Positions 43,611-53,700 of a DNA stretch of 64,000 nucleotides are shown here, one piece after another (position 1 is the stretch's first letter; each line of letters starts with the position of its first letter). Origin of the DNA: M3007 sp046160625. Lineage in GTDB: Bacteria; Bacteroidota; Bacteroidia; Chitinophagales; Saprospiraceae. A program made the position numbers and the translations under genes. The notes below the pieces were generated by a model. It worked only from the letters and a program-made list of their open reading frames with translations, did not search any database and had not been told where the DNA came from. The stretch lies in contig JBJXGZ010000143.1 of the NCBI GenBank assembly GCA_046160625.1, positions 12,964-76,963 on the forward strand. Direction: 5' to 3'.

Positions 43611-43712
43611 TTATAAGTCAGCGCCCGGACAGCCGTAGCCCCTGTGACAAGATTCAAGAAGGAAAAGTGCAGCCACGAAGGCAAGTGCGAGAAATTTTTG
43701 CCAATTTTTCAT
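43611..43712 (-). CDS. 33-residue lipoprotein upstream of ytxJ
   Basis: The frame encodes 33 residues: a start MKNWQKFLALAFVAALFLLE, then lipobox LESC (Cys23), then HRGYGCPGADL. After processing only about 11 residues remain on the lipid-modified Cys, with one more Cys in the GYGCPG motif. The signal peptide, the lipobox and the 2-bp spacing to ytxJ make it a likely real gene. I recall similar short GYGCP-tailed lipoproteins in Bacteroidota but no function. The region 43713-43953 upstream shows no gene or clear promoter. Confidence 0.65.
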   Translation of the reverse strand: MKNWQKFLALAFVAALFLLESCHRGYGCPGADL

Positions 43713-43953
43713 AGAAGAAAATGCTTGATTGCGAGGTGATTGACGATGGTTTAAAAAACTTTGCGCGTAGAACGGCAGAGCATTTGGGCTTATTGTTGCA
43801 AAGGCTGTGCCAGCCTGAAATTCGTGACAAAATTAGACAAAAAACGGTATGGCGCAGAATGATTGCCCACCAGATCGTTAAATTTAACATTCAAACAGGA
43901 TAAAATTCTTCTGATGCCCTAAATAAATCGCTCACATTCTGTTTTTCAAGCCA

Positions 43954-45555
43954 CTACCCCATCGCGGCTTTCACAAACGATACGAATAGCGGATGCGGAT
44001 TTTCAACTGTACTTTTCAACTCTGGGTGGAATTGAACCCCCACGAACCACTTTAGTTCAGGTATCTCGATGATTTCCACCAGATTCGTCTCTGGATTTAT
44101 TCCAGTGGCGACCATACCCGCTTTTTCAAAATCAATCAAATATTTGTTGTTGAATTCCCATCGGTGACGATGACGTTCGCTGATTTGGGCATTTTTATAG
44201 GCCTCCAGCGCCATTGATTTTTTCTTCAAACTACAGTCATAAGCGCCAAGTCGCATCGTTCCGCCTTTTTGGGTAATGTTTTTTTGTTCGGCCATCATGT
44301 CAATAACGGGATGTGGGGTATCTGCGGTTACCTCTGTGCTGGCCGCTCCGTTGAGATGGAGCACATTGCGAGCAAACTCCACACAAGCGCATTGCATCCC
44401 CAGGCAAATGCCGAAAAAGGGGATGTTGTTTTCACGCGCAAAACGGATGGCCGATAACTTGCCATCAATGCCGCGCTCGCCAAAACCCGGTGCGACCAAA
44501 ATGCCGTTCAGTCCTGCCAAAGCCTTACTAACGTCCTTGTAACTCCCTTCCAAAGCCTCTGCGTGAATGGGTTGTACCCGCACCTTGCACTCGTTCACTG
44601 CACCTGCATGGACAAAAGATTCGTAGATAGATTTGTAGGCATCTGGCAGTTCGTTGTATTTGCCAATAAGTCCAATTTTGACCTCGTGAAGCGGGTTTTT
44701 GAGTTTGCCCAAAAAGTTTTTCCAGGTTGTGAGGTTTGGCTCTTTGGTGTCTTTCAAGTGAAGTTTTGAAATGACGACCGAGTCAAGACGCTCTTTGTGC
44801 AGCAAAAGCGGCACGTCGTAAATCGTCTCGGCATCAATCATTTCAATTACAGAGGAGGTCTCCACGTTGCAGAATTGCGCCAATTTCCGACGGATATCAA
44901 GGTTTAGCGGATGTTCTGTGCGGCAGGCCAAGATGTCAGGTTGAACCCCGAGGCTAAGTAGTTCTTTTACAGAGTGTTGTGTGGGTTTTGTCTTGAGTTC
45001 TTTGGCAGCGTTGAGGTACGGAACAAGGGTCAGGTGAATGGCTAAAGAGTGCTCCTTGCCCAATTCCCAGCGCAATTGGCGAACTGATTCGACATACGGC
45101 AATGATTCAATATCGCCCACCGTACCGCCCAATTCGGTCAAAACGATGTCGAACTGACCTGTTTGGCCGAGCAGCAGCATCCGCCGCTTTATCTCGTCGG
45201 TGATATGGGGGATTACTTGTACCGTTTTGCCCAAAAAAGCCCCCGCGCGTTCCTGCTCGATGACGGTCTGATAAATCCGCCCGGTAGTCACGTTGTTGGC
45301 CTGCGAGGTTGGGGTGTTGAGGTACCGTTCGTAATGACCGAGATCAAGATCGGTCTCGGCGCCATCGTCTGTGACATAGCATTCGCCATGCTCATAAGGG
45401 TTGAGCGTGCCGGGATCCACGTTGAGGTATGGGTCGAATTTTTGAATGGTAACTGAAAAGCCGCGCGCCTGAAGCAATTTAGCGAGGCTGGCACAAAGGA
45501 TTCCTTTTCCAAGCGAGGAGGTGACGCCGCCCGTAACAAAGATGTATTTCGTCAT
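43954..45555 (-). CDS. pyrG: CTP synthase
   Basis: A 533-residue enzyme that makes CTP from UTP, ATP and glutamine. The N-terminal synthetase domain has TKYIFVTGGVTSSLGKGI, the LDLGHYERY segment and the GGTVGDIES motif. The C-terminal class I glutamine amidotransferase domain has the nucleophile elbow FFGICLGMQ and ends with the GVQFHPELKS His/Glu pair. The length and all core motifs are normal. A TACCTTTG promoter element lies 36 bp upstream of the ATG. Confidence 0.97.
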   Translation of the reverse strand: MTKYIFVTGGVTSSLGKGILCASLAKLLQARGFSVTIQKFDPYLNVDPGTLNPYEHGECYVTDDGAETDLDLGHYERYLNTPTSQANNVTTGRIYQTVIEQERAGAFLGKTVQVIPHITDEIKRRMLLLGQTGQFDIVLTELGGTVGDIESLPYVESVRQLRWELGKEHSLAIHLTLVPYLNAAKELKTKPTQHSVKELLSLGVQPDILACRTEHPLNLDIRRKLAQFCNVETSSVIEMIDAETIYDVPLLLHKERLDSVVISKLHLKDTKEPNLTTWKNFLGKLKNPLHEVKIGLIGKYNELPDAYKSIYESFVHAGAVNECKVRVQPIHAEALEGSYKDVSKALAGLNGILVAPGFGERGIDGKLSAIRFARENNIPFFGICLGMQCACVEFARNVLHLNGAASTEVTADTPHPVIDMMAEQKNITQKGGTMRLGAYDCSLKKKSMALEAYKNAQISERHRHRWEFNNKYLIDFEKAGMVATGINPETNLVEIIEIPELKWFVGVQFHPELKSTVENPHPLFVSFVKAAMG

Positions 45556-45590
45556 AGAATGTTTTACTCGTTACGGGATGCAAAGGTAGG

Positions 45591-45598
45591 AAAGGGAT
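45591..45598 (-). promoter_or_regulatory. Predicted -7 promoter element of pyrG
   Basis: Minus-strand TACCTTTG, 36 bp before the pyrG ATG. Confidence 0.6.
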
Positions 45599-45691
45599 TG
45601 AGAATGAATGCGAGACACAGGAAAAACTAAACCTCAAAATGCAAATCAGAAGAACTGCAAAATTTAAAATCAGTAATAAGGGTCTAACCTA

Positions 45692-45699
45692 TAATTTTG
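45692..45699 (+). promoter_or_regulatory. Predicted -7 promoter element
   Basis: TAATTTTG, a full TAnnTTTG match 32 bp before the BNR protein start. Confidence 0.5.
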
Positions 45700-45730
45700 A
45701 CAAACAAATCTTTACTCAAATTCGGTTACC

Positions 45731-48271
45731 ATGAAAAAATTTTGGCTACTGTCCCCTCCTACATTAAAGTTTTGGCGGGTAAAACTACTCCTGCTACTGC
45801 CGCTGCTTTCAAATCTCTCCGCCCAAACCCTTAACTTCCAGCCCCGCGGTGTTGGCGGTGGTGGCGCCCTGTTCTTCCCCCGCGTAAATCCAGCCAACGA
45901 TAACGAGTTCTATGTCTCTTGCGACATGAGCCAGATGTTCCACACCACAGATTTTGGTGAGCACTACGATCAAATCCATTTCCAGCAATTACAAGCATTT
46001 GGCGCCTTTTCCACCTATGAATGGACCAATGACCCTGATGTGGCCTACTGCAACCATAATGACGGGAACAACGGATATCCGGTCCGCACAATGAACGGCG
46101 GAACCTCCTGGCAAATCTTGCCCGGTCACAACAGTAACAATGGCCCTGTAACCCGAATGGTCGCCAACTATCAGAAACCCAATCAGTTGCTTATAAATTA
46201 TTATGGCAACATTTTCATTTCCAACGATTTTGGCAACTCGCTTCAATTGGTAAAACAGGCAGCCAACAATGGCGTGGGCCTGATCATGGGCGGTACATTT
46301 TTTGATGGGGAAAATATCTACATCGGAACCAATGAAGGAATTTTTCGCAGCATAAACGGCGGAACTTCATTCAGCCTCCTGCCAACAAGCGGATTGGGGG
46401 CAGGACAGGTTATTTGGAGTTTTGCAGCTGGGAAAAGTAACGGAACCACTCGCTTCACTTGCATTACTGCTGATGTAGCAGATGTGTACAACGGTGTGAT
46501 GCCCTGGGAATATTGGGGCTTTGCAAATGGGGTATATACTATGGAAAATGCCTCGGGCGTGTGGCAATCTAAGGTGGCAGGCATTGATTTTCTCAACGAT
46601 TTCGTGATGTACGTAGGCATGGCCTGGAACGATGCAAACACAATATATCTCGGCGGAAATGATGGCGCCCTAAATTCCCCCCTGATAATGAAGACTGAAA
46701 ACGGGGGGAATTCCTGGGAAAAAGTCTTCAAAAGCACCAACAACGTGCATATCAACACGGGCTGGAGTGGCTTTGGTGGCGACAAAGGATGGAGCTGGGG
46801 CGAGTCCTGTTTTGGCATTAGCGTTGCACCCTTAAATTCGGACAAGGTACTGTTCAGTGATTTCGGTTTCGTCCATGTGAGCGCCAATGGCGGAGACAAC
46901 TGGAAACAAGCATACCTAAACAGCGCCTACCAAAACCCTCCTGATGCGCCCACGCCCAAGCGCAAAGCCTACGAGAGCATTGGCCTGGAAAATACCACTG
47001 CATGGCAACTTCACTGGCACGGTCAAGAGGAAATACTGGCAGCATTCAGCGATATCGGCATGATCCGAAGCACAGATGGTGGCGATCTTTGGGGCTTCAC
47101 GTACAATGGCATGTCGGTCAATTCGGTTTATCGCATTGTCGAGGCGCCTGAAAACAATTGGTTATTCGCCGCTACTTCTGGAATCCACGATATGTACCAA
47201 AGTACCCGACTTCAAGACGGGATTTTGGATGCCAATGACAATGCCGGAAAAGTTTTTTACTCCACCAATGGCGGCAGCGATTGGGTGCAGCACCATAGTT
47301 TCGGACACCCTGTCTTTTGGCTAGCGAAAGACCCCAATCAGCCCTTGCTTTATGCCAGTGTGATCCATTTCGGTGGCGGAGGATCTGCGATGAAAGGTGG
47401 GATTTGGCGTAGCGGTTTGAGCGCAAATTGGACACAACTCCCCGCTCCGCCCCGTACGGAAGGCCACCCCGCAAGTATTGTGGTTTTGAACGACGGCAAG
47501 GTCGCTTGCACTTTTTCCGGGCGAAGGAATTCCAGTGGGCAATTCACCGCCAGCTCGGGGGTTTTCCTATACGACCCTGCTACCAATGCCTGGGCCGACC
47601 GCAGTCACCCGGACATGCATTATTGGACGAAAGACATTGTGATAGACCCTTCAGATCCAAGCCAAAATACCTGGTACGTCGGCGTTTTCAGCGGTTGGGG
47701 CGGTGCGCCCAATGGGAAAGGCGGATTATTCAGAACTACGAACCGCGGTCTTAATTGGACAAAACTGACAGGTTCTCAATTTGACCGGGTTACTTCATTG
47801 ACTTTCAATCCACAAAACCTGCAACAAGCCTATCTGACGACCGAGACGCAGGGGCTATGGGTGACCAATAATATTAATGCTACACTCCCTACTTGGGGCT
47901 TGGTAGAAAGCTATCCTTTCCGCCAACCGGAACGTGTTTTTTTTAATCCATATAAATCTTCGGAAATGTGGGTGACGAGTTTCGGGAATGGGCTTAAAGT
48001 GGCGCAAATCACCACTCCGACACAAGAGGCGACAAAAGTCTCCTCTGCCCTGCGGATATGGCCGAACCCGATTGCAAATGGGTTTTTGCAAGTCGAATTG
48101 CCTGAAGCGACATCTGGTGACATCATCATTTCAGATATGCTAGGGAGGGTAGTTTGGCAAGGGGAGATGGAACGAGGCGAGCAGATTTTGAAACTGGAAA
48201 CTTATGGTTGGTCATCCGGGATGTTCTGGATTAAATATGGGGAAGCAAGCGGGTGGTTTTTTAAACTATGA
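45731..48271 (+). CDS. Secreted BNR-propeller protein with T9SS sorting domain
   Basis: An 846-residue secreted protein. After a signal peptide (to LSNLSAQ) comes a large propeller with repeated BNR-type blades: RTMNGGTSWQ, RSINGGTSFS, KTENGGNSWEK, SANGGDNWKQ, RSTDGGDLWG, STNGGSDWVQ, RTTNRGLNW. This resembles GH74-like xyloglucanases and sortilin-like proteins, but I cannot identify catalytic Asp residues, so no enzyme name is given. The last 75 residues (ALRIWPNPIANGFLQVE to GEASGWFFKL) resemble a type A T9SS sorting signal. It is probably released or displayed on the cell surface. It is a monocistronic gene with its own promoter motif, closed by an inverted repeat. Confidence 0.85.
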   Translation: MKKFWLLSPPTLKFWRVKLLLLLPLLSNLSAQTLNFQPRGVGGGGALFFPRVNPANDNEFYVSCDMSQMFHTTDFGEHYDQIHFQQLQAFGAFSTYEWTNDPDVAYCNHNDGNNGYPVRTMNGGTSWQILPGHNSNNGPVTRMVANYQKPNQLLINYYGNIFISNDFGNSLQLVKQAANNGVGLIMGGTFFDGENIYIGTNEGIFRSINGGTSFSLLPTSGLGAGQVIWSFAAGKSNGTTRFTCITADVADVYNGVMPWEYWGFANGVYTMENASGVWQSKVAGIDFLNDFVMYVGMAWNDANTIYLGGNDGALNSPLIMKTENGGNSWEKVFKSTNNVHINTGWSGFGGDKGWSWGESCFGISVAPLNSDKVLFSDFGFVHVSANGGDNWKQAYLNSAYQNPPDAPTPKRKAYESIGLENTTAWQLHWHGQEEILAAFSDIGMIRSTDGGDLWGFTYNGMSVNSVYRIVEAPENNWLFAATSGIHDMYQSTRLQDGILDANDNAGKVFYSTNGGSDWVQHHSFGHPVFWLAKDPNQPLLYASVIHFGGGGSAMKGGIWRSGLSANWTQLPAPPRTEGHPASIVVLNDGKVACTFSGRRNSSGQFTASSGVFLYDPATNAWADRSHPDMHYWTKDIVIDPSDPSQNTWYVGVFSGWGGAPNGKGGLFRTTNRGLNWTKLTGSQFDRVTSLTFNPQNLQQAYLTTETQGLWVTNNINATLPTWGLVESYPFRQPERVFFNPYKSSEMWVTSFGNGLKVAQITTPTQEATKVSSALRIWPNPIANGFLQVELPEATSGDIIISDMLGRVVWQGEMERGEQILKLETYGWSSGMFWIKYGEASGWFFKL

Positions 48272-48281
48272 TTCATGTTAA

Positions 48282-48345
48282 TCACGCAACGGCGCAACGA
48301 CGCAACGTTTTAAAACCGAGAAAAAAACGTTGCGCCGTTGCGTGA
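48282..48345. repeat. Perfect 18-bp inverted repeat of CGCAACG words
   Basis: Arms 48282-48299 and 48328-48345 are exact reverse complements. The left side continues with a further ACGCAACG word. It lies between two convergent genes, 10 bp after one stop and 5 bp before the other. Confidence 0.85.
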
Positions 48346-48350
48346 AAATC

Positions 48351-49166
48351 TTACGCCTTAAATTCAAACACATCCGCGTCCAACAAAAACGGCAACTGCA
48401 CTCGGTAGGCTTTCAGGTCCTCCAATGAAATATTCACCGTAACAATGTCCTCCTTTCCATCAGGAATTTGCGCGAGTGGCTGCCCTGAATGGTCAATAAT
48501 GGCTGAGTCCCCTGAATATTCAAAATCGTTACCATCCGCTCCGGCGATGTTAACCCCTACAACAAACGATTGATTTTCAATCGCTCTGGCCACCAATAAC
48601 GAACGCCAATGATGTGCACGACGATTGGGCCAGTTGGCCACGTAGATCAATAAATCATATTGGACATTAGGACCTTGGACGTTGGATATTGAACTGCGCT
48701 GCTCCCATTGTGTGTTTCGGCTCCAGGCAGGAAAACGCAAATCATAACAAATCAGTGGACATATACGCCAACCAAGCCATTCAACGATGAGGCGTTTTTT
48801 TCCGGCACTGAAGTTTTCTTGTTCGTTGGCCAGCGAAAACAAGTGTTTCTTATCATAATGGTCAAATTGCCCATCCGGGCGTATGAAGATGAGCCGATTG
48901 AAGTATTGATCTCTTTCGACGCAGATAAAGCTGCCTGTAATTGCCGCGTTCAAATCCTGAGAAACGGCGCGTAACCAATCCATTGTAGGCCCATTCATTG
49001 GCTCAGCGAGCGCAGTGGCATTCATCGAAAACCCGGTTGTGAACATTTCAGGTAGCACCACCAAATCTGTATTCCCACGCAGTGGCAAGAGCTTTTCGGC
49101 AATCATTGTGCGGTTCGCACTAGGATTTTCCCAATGCAGAGAGGATTGTACGATGGATATGCGCAT
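48351..49166 (-). CDS. Nitrilase-family amidase (omega-amidase YafV-like)
   Basis: A 271-residue carbon-nitrogen hydrolase. The Glu-Lys-Cys triad is present: Glu40 in VLPEMFTTGFSM, the Lys in YDKKHLF (106/107) and Cys140 in ICYDLRFP. The closest group is YafV/omega-amidase, which hydrolyses alpha-ketoglutaramate and repairs deaminated side products. Between SRN (151) and YDLLIYVANWP (170) there are about 18 extra residues that such proteins usually lack. Their DNA is a word array (see 48660-48713). The ATG at 49166 matches the family start. Whether the insertion harms activity is unknown; all catalytic residues are intact. Confidence 0.88.
   Translation of the reverse strand: MRISIVQSSLHWENPSANRTMIAEKLLPLRGNTDLVVLPEMFTTGFSMNATALAEPMNGPTMDWLRAVSQDLNAAITGSFICVERDQYFNRLIFIRPDGQFDHYDKKHLFSLANEQENFSAGKKRLIVEWLGWRICPLICYDLRFPAWSRNTQWEQRSSISNVQGPNVQYDLLIYVANWPNRRAHHWRSLLVARAIENQSFVVGVNIAGADGNDFEYSGDSAIIDHSGQPLAQIPDGKEDIVTVNISLEDLKAYRVQLPFLLDADVFEFKA
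48660..48713. repeat. In-frame word array inside the nitrilase gene
   Basis: Read on the minus strand, the words TCCAACG, TCCAAGG, TCCTAATG and TCCAATA follow each other at 7 to 8 bp spacing. They encode part of the extra residues 152-169. The style matches the arms of the intergenic inverted repeats. Confidence 0.65.
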
Positions 49167-49212
49167 AGAGGAGCGTAAATTTGGAAGCAAGGTACGGATC
49201 GAAAAATCATAC

Positions 49213-49220
49213 TAACTTTG
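49213..49220 (+). promoter_or_regulatory. Predicted -7 promoter element
   Basis: TAACTTTG, a full TAnnTTTG match 24 bp before the ATG at 49244. It rules against the in-frame start at 49181. Confidence 0.55.
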
Positions 49221-49243
49221 GCAATTGGAAAAAACACTTCTCT

Positions 49244-50701
49244 ATGAAATATTTTGTCTTCCTGGCCCTCTTCTTAATTTGCCAATCCGCAATTGCGCAA
49301 TCCGGTATAAATTGGTCACAAAGCACCATCGTGGCTTCCAATCAATATGGCAACATGCACCCCAGGGTGGTAACCGATGGTTCCGGTGACCCTTTGATTA
49401 TCTGGGGGAACAACAACTCCAAGCAAGTTTTTTTCAGCCGATGGATTGGGAACGGCTTCTCCATTCCGGTAAACTTAAACCCGGATTCCATCCCAATTTT
49501 TGCAGCATCCTGGGCTGGCCCGGATTTGGCTTCACATGGCGACACGGTGTACGTCGTTTTTAAAGAAACCCCGGAAGATGCAAGCGGGATTTATATTGTG
49601 CGTTCCTTCGATGGCGGGGCAAATTTCTCGGCTCCGTTTCGCGTGGACTCCATTGTAAACGGCAAATCCAGATTTCCGGCTGTAAGTACCGATGCAAATG
49701 GTCATCCATTGGTAGCGTTTATGAAATTCAACCAGAGTTGGGGCGACGCGCATTATGTGTTGGCAAAATCAGCGGATAACGGCAGCACTTTTGGCCCGGA
49801 TGAATTGGGGAGCGGCTTTTCAGGAGGGGCTGTTTGCGATTGCTGCCCTGCCTCGGTAACCTCCTCAGGTAATACTGTAGCATTGCTCTATCGCGATAAT
49901 TTGAATAATCTACGCAACAGCTGGGCTGGAATTTCTTTTGACAACGCCAGTAGTTTCGGTGCCGGAATAGAAATTGACAATACAGATTGGATGATTAACG
50001 CTTGCCCATCAAGTGGACCAGACGGTATAATTATCGGCGACGGACTCTACTCCGTTTTCATGAGTGCTGCAAGCGGTAAAACGCTCTGTTACAGAAGCCA
50101 TTCAAGCCTCAGTACATTTCAATTGGAATCCATTGAACCACTCACTGGCGAATTTGCAGGCTTAGGACAACAGAATTTTCCAAGAATTGCCACAGCCGGG
50201 ATTGCCGCAGCAGTAGTTTGGAGACAAACAGTAAATGGCAGCGCTCAGCTAGCAGTTCAGTTTACAGATAATATCTTTAACGGATTCCCCTCTGGGCACA
50301 CTGTGCTGGCTGGCAGTAATGTAATGAATGCCGACATCGCGCTGTCTTCAAACGGCAAGGCGTATGTGGTTTGGGAGGACATGAGTACCGGGACAGTAAA
50401 TTATAAACACGGTGTCTTCTCCCTTTCGGGTGCAAGTGATCCTGCTAGTATCCAAGAGTCCATCCTTGTCTATCCCAATCCCGCAAAACAATCAACATTG
50501 AACATCCAAATCAATGCTCCAGATGAGCAGCATCTTTCATACAGTGTTTTCAACCCACAAGGGCAACAAATGCTAACCGGACAAGGACAATTGATCGAAG
50601 GAGGCATGAAAGTGGACATTTCTAGTTTACCCCGCGGGTTTTATTTTATCAAAGTAAACTACCGGAACCAGCATGTCCTTCGATCCGTGGTTATTGAATG
50701 A
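49244..50701 (+). CDS. Secreted sialidase-like repeat protein with T9SS sorting domain
   Basis: A 485-residue secreted protein with signal peptide MKYFVFLALFLICQSAIAQ. The body has BNR-like blades (RSFDGGANFSAPF, KSADNGSTFGPDE) and resembles exo-alpha-sialidase-type propellers. The Arg triad and acid residues of true sialidases are not evident, so enzymatic activity is not claimed. A CDCCPA Cys cluster lies near residue 205. The last 80 residues (SILVYPNPAKQSTLNIQI to NQHVLRSVVIE) resemble a type A T9SS signal. It ends 13 bp from the stop of the opposing giant adhesin gene. Confidence 0.82.
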   Translation: MKYFVFLALFLICQSAIAQSGINWSQSTIVASNQYGNMHPRVVTDGSGDPLIIWGNNNSKQVFFSRWIGNGFSIPVNLNPDSIPIFAASWAGPDLASHGDTVYVVFKETPEDASGIYIVRSFDGGANFSAPFRVDSIVNGKSRFPAVSTDANGHPLVAFMKFNQSWGDAHYVLAKSADNGSTFGPDELGSGFSGGAVCDCCPASVTSSGNTVALLYRDNLNNLRNSWAGISFDNASSFGAGIEIDNTDWMINACPSSGPDGIIIGDGLYSVFMSAASGKTLCYRSHSSLSTFQLESIEPLTGEFAGLGQQNFPRIATAGIAAAVVWRQTVNGSAQLAVQFTDNIFNGFPSGHTVLAGSNVMNADIALSSNGKAYVVWEDMSTGTVNYKHGVFSLSGASDPASIQESILVYPNPAKQSTLNIQINAPDEQHLSYSVFNPQGQQMLTGQGQLIEGGMKVDISSLPRGFYFIKVNYRNQHVLRSVVIE

Positions 50702-50714
50702 ACTTGAACTTCCA

Positions 50715-53700
50715 TCATCTTAAAAGTGTCACATTGCCTTTCAAAAGATCTATGTGGCCATCCTTATATTCCGCTTCCAGTAGCCAAACAAACACCGCCG
50801 GATCACAGGGTTGACCCCTGAATGAACCATCCCAACCCCTCGTAGTATCGTTTACTGAAAAGTTTTGATCCTCGTAGACCAACTCGCCCCAGCGATCAAA
50901 AATCTTGAATACCCGCACTTTGCGTACCTGTTGGCTTTTACCATGCACCACCAGCAAGTCGTTTTCAAAATCGCCGTTGGGGGTAAAAGCCGTAGGGACG
51001 TACACCCCGCGTGGTTTTTCAACGGTCACTCTTATTTCATCATTACCAGTACAACCGTTAGCGTCTGTGACCGTAAGTTGGTAGGTGTTTGTAGTCACGG
51101 GCTTCACCCAAATTGCTTCGCAATCAGGCAAATCTGCGCAAGTAATACTGTCTACCAAGGCACTTCCCCAAACAAAAGTGGTAATGCCAACCGCGTTGTT
51201 CACCGCAGACGAAATCAATAAGCTGTCCCCCAAAATCAGTGTCGCGTCAAGACCAACTGTTACCTGAATCTGCGGTGGTTGGCCGAGTATAGCCGTGGTT
51301 CTGGTAAGGCAACCTTTTGCATCGCGCACTTGTAAATGGTAAGTGCCTGCCATCAATGCAAGGAACACACTGTTGCCACCAAATGGACCATCGTTAATGC
51401 TATATCTATAGGGCGTTGTGCCACCAGAAACAAGCAAACGAATACGTCCATCCTGGCCTCCAAAACATTCAGGCTCAGTCAATTCAAGCGAAACGAGCAG
51501 CGCGTCCGGCTGTGTTACATCCACCGAATCAGAAATAATGCAACCATTCACATCTGTCACCAGCAAGGCGTAATTACCAGCTACAAGACCCTGGATTTCA
51601 GCCGTTGTTGCACCGTTGTCCCATTGATAAATATATCCAGGAGTGCCCCCGGTCACCATAGTACCCACCATTGCGTTACTATCCGAGGCGCATACCAGCG
51701 GTTGGACACCAAACGAAAGCACAAGGGGTTCTGGCTGCTGCACGGTGGCTAATGCAAGAGCAGTACAACCTTTCGAATCCGTGACTGTCACGCTGTAATT
51801 GCCCATTGCGAGGCTATTGATTAATGGTGTTGTTTCGTTGTTATTCCATTGGAAATTGACCGCACCTACGGCGTTTTGAAACCCAATTACCGACGCGGAA
51901 CCATCAGAAAAGCCAAAACATGAAACGTCCTCAACGGCCAATTGAACAGTGATGGTGGGAGGTCCTTCCACATTGAATTGATGGATTTCCATACAACCTT
52001 GAAAATCTGTCACGGTTAGGGTGTAATTCCCAGCCAAAAAACCACTTGCTACGGTTGAGTTGGGGGCACCTGGCAGGCTCCATTGGTAGTTGTATTGGGT
52101 TGAATCTCCCATGCCTAATCCGCCTTCAATAAGTACGACTGCTACCACACCGTCAGGGTCGTTTGGACAGGTCGGGGGTGCGTACGCAGTTAAGACTTCA
52201 ATGCTGTCTAATTCCTGAATTGCAACAATCTGAGTGCCGGTACAGCCCTTAGGATCAGTGGCGGTCACGGTATAAAGTCCGATGGCCAGATTTGATGCCC
52301 CACCGCCTACTTGGCCATTACTCCAATTAAAAGTGAATGGTGCGCCATTGCTTCCACTTGCAGAAACAGCCGCATCACCATCGCTTTCGCCCCAGCAGGC
52401 GAAGCGGGTTTGGGTGGCAGTCACCATCACCATCGTCGTGGGTTGGGTGATAAGCGCAAATGCAGTAGCAGTACATTGATTTGAATCCGTGACAGTTACA
52501 AAAAAAGTGCCTGCAGCCAGGTTTGTGATGATCTGGTTGGTACCCGCCCCACTCCAATTGTAGGTGTAAGGTCCAACTCCTCCTATAGGATTGGCTGTGG
52601 CAGTCCCATCGCCAAGGCTCAGACAGGATACATTTGTAACGCTTGTTGTGACCGTGAGTTGGGTGGATTGCAAGACGCTGGTAGAAGTCGAAATACTACA
52701 GCCATTTGCATCCGTGACAGTTACCGTGTAAGTCCCGGCAGGCAAATTTTGGGCCGTTGGGGTAATTTGGGCATTTGCGTCGTTCCACAAATAATTAAGG
52801 GGTAAGGTGCCGCCTTGTACCTGTACCGTGATGGAACCATTAGACCCTCCAAAGCACAGAACAGGTTGAGGCACAATGTCCACTATGGTAATTGTTTGCG
52901 GACAAGCAAGCGTATCGCTGTAGTTTCTGACACAACCTGCCCCATCCGTTAGGGTAAGTTGATATTGACCACAGGGCAAGTTTTGAAGATCAGCAGAAGT
53001 GCTTCCATTGCTCCAAAGATATTGATAGGGCGAGCTGCCGCCCGATACCTGGGAATCAATGGAACCATTTTGTAGTCCAGAACAGGAGGGGGCAGTTCCG
53101 TTTAATTGAACAATAATGGGAGTTGCTCCATCAATGATTACCGAATCCACTTCAATGCAGCCATTGATATCCGACACAGTCAATCTATAATTTCCAGGAC
53201 AAAGATTCATAGCCGTTTGCGTGCCGGCTGGGATCGAATTGTCTTCCCAATCAAATTGGTAGCCCCCTACCCCACCTGTAGCGCTTACGCTTGCTTGACC
53301 CATGCAATCACCAGCGCATATTTCCCCGGACACATTTGAAAAATTTAGGAATATTTCGGGTGGTGAAGTAACCGTAACCGCCGCTTGGGCAGTACACCCG
53401 TTCCAGTCCGTTACAGTAACATTGTAGTTTCCAGCAGTGAGGTTGACGGCTTTTTGCAGGGTTTGGCTCGCAGGGTCATTCCATTGATATTGGTAAGAAA
53501 GCGTACCTCCGGAGGCAAAAACTGAGGCCATCCCGTTGTTGCCTCCAAAGCAGGTTGCGAACTGCGATAACGTGCTGTCTACCAAGAACAAAGGCGGTTC
53601 AAGCACCGACACAAATGTGGTGGCCGAACACAGATTTGCATCAGTTACGGTCACAAAATGAAAGTCAGCGTCAAGATTGGTCGCATTGGCCATCGTAGAA

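Noticed and set aside
43721..43903. 60-residue plus-strand frame upstream of ytxJ
   Set aside because: It has no promoter motif, no domain and overlaps the probable leader of the lipoprotein gene.
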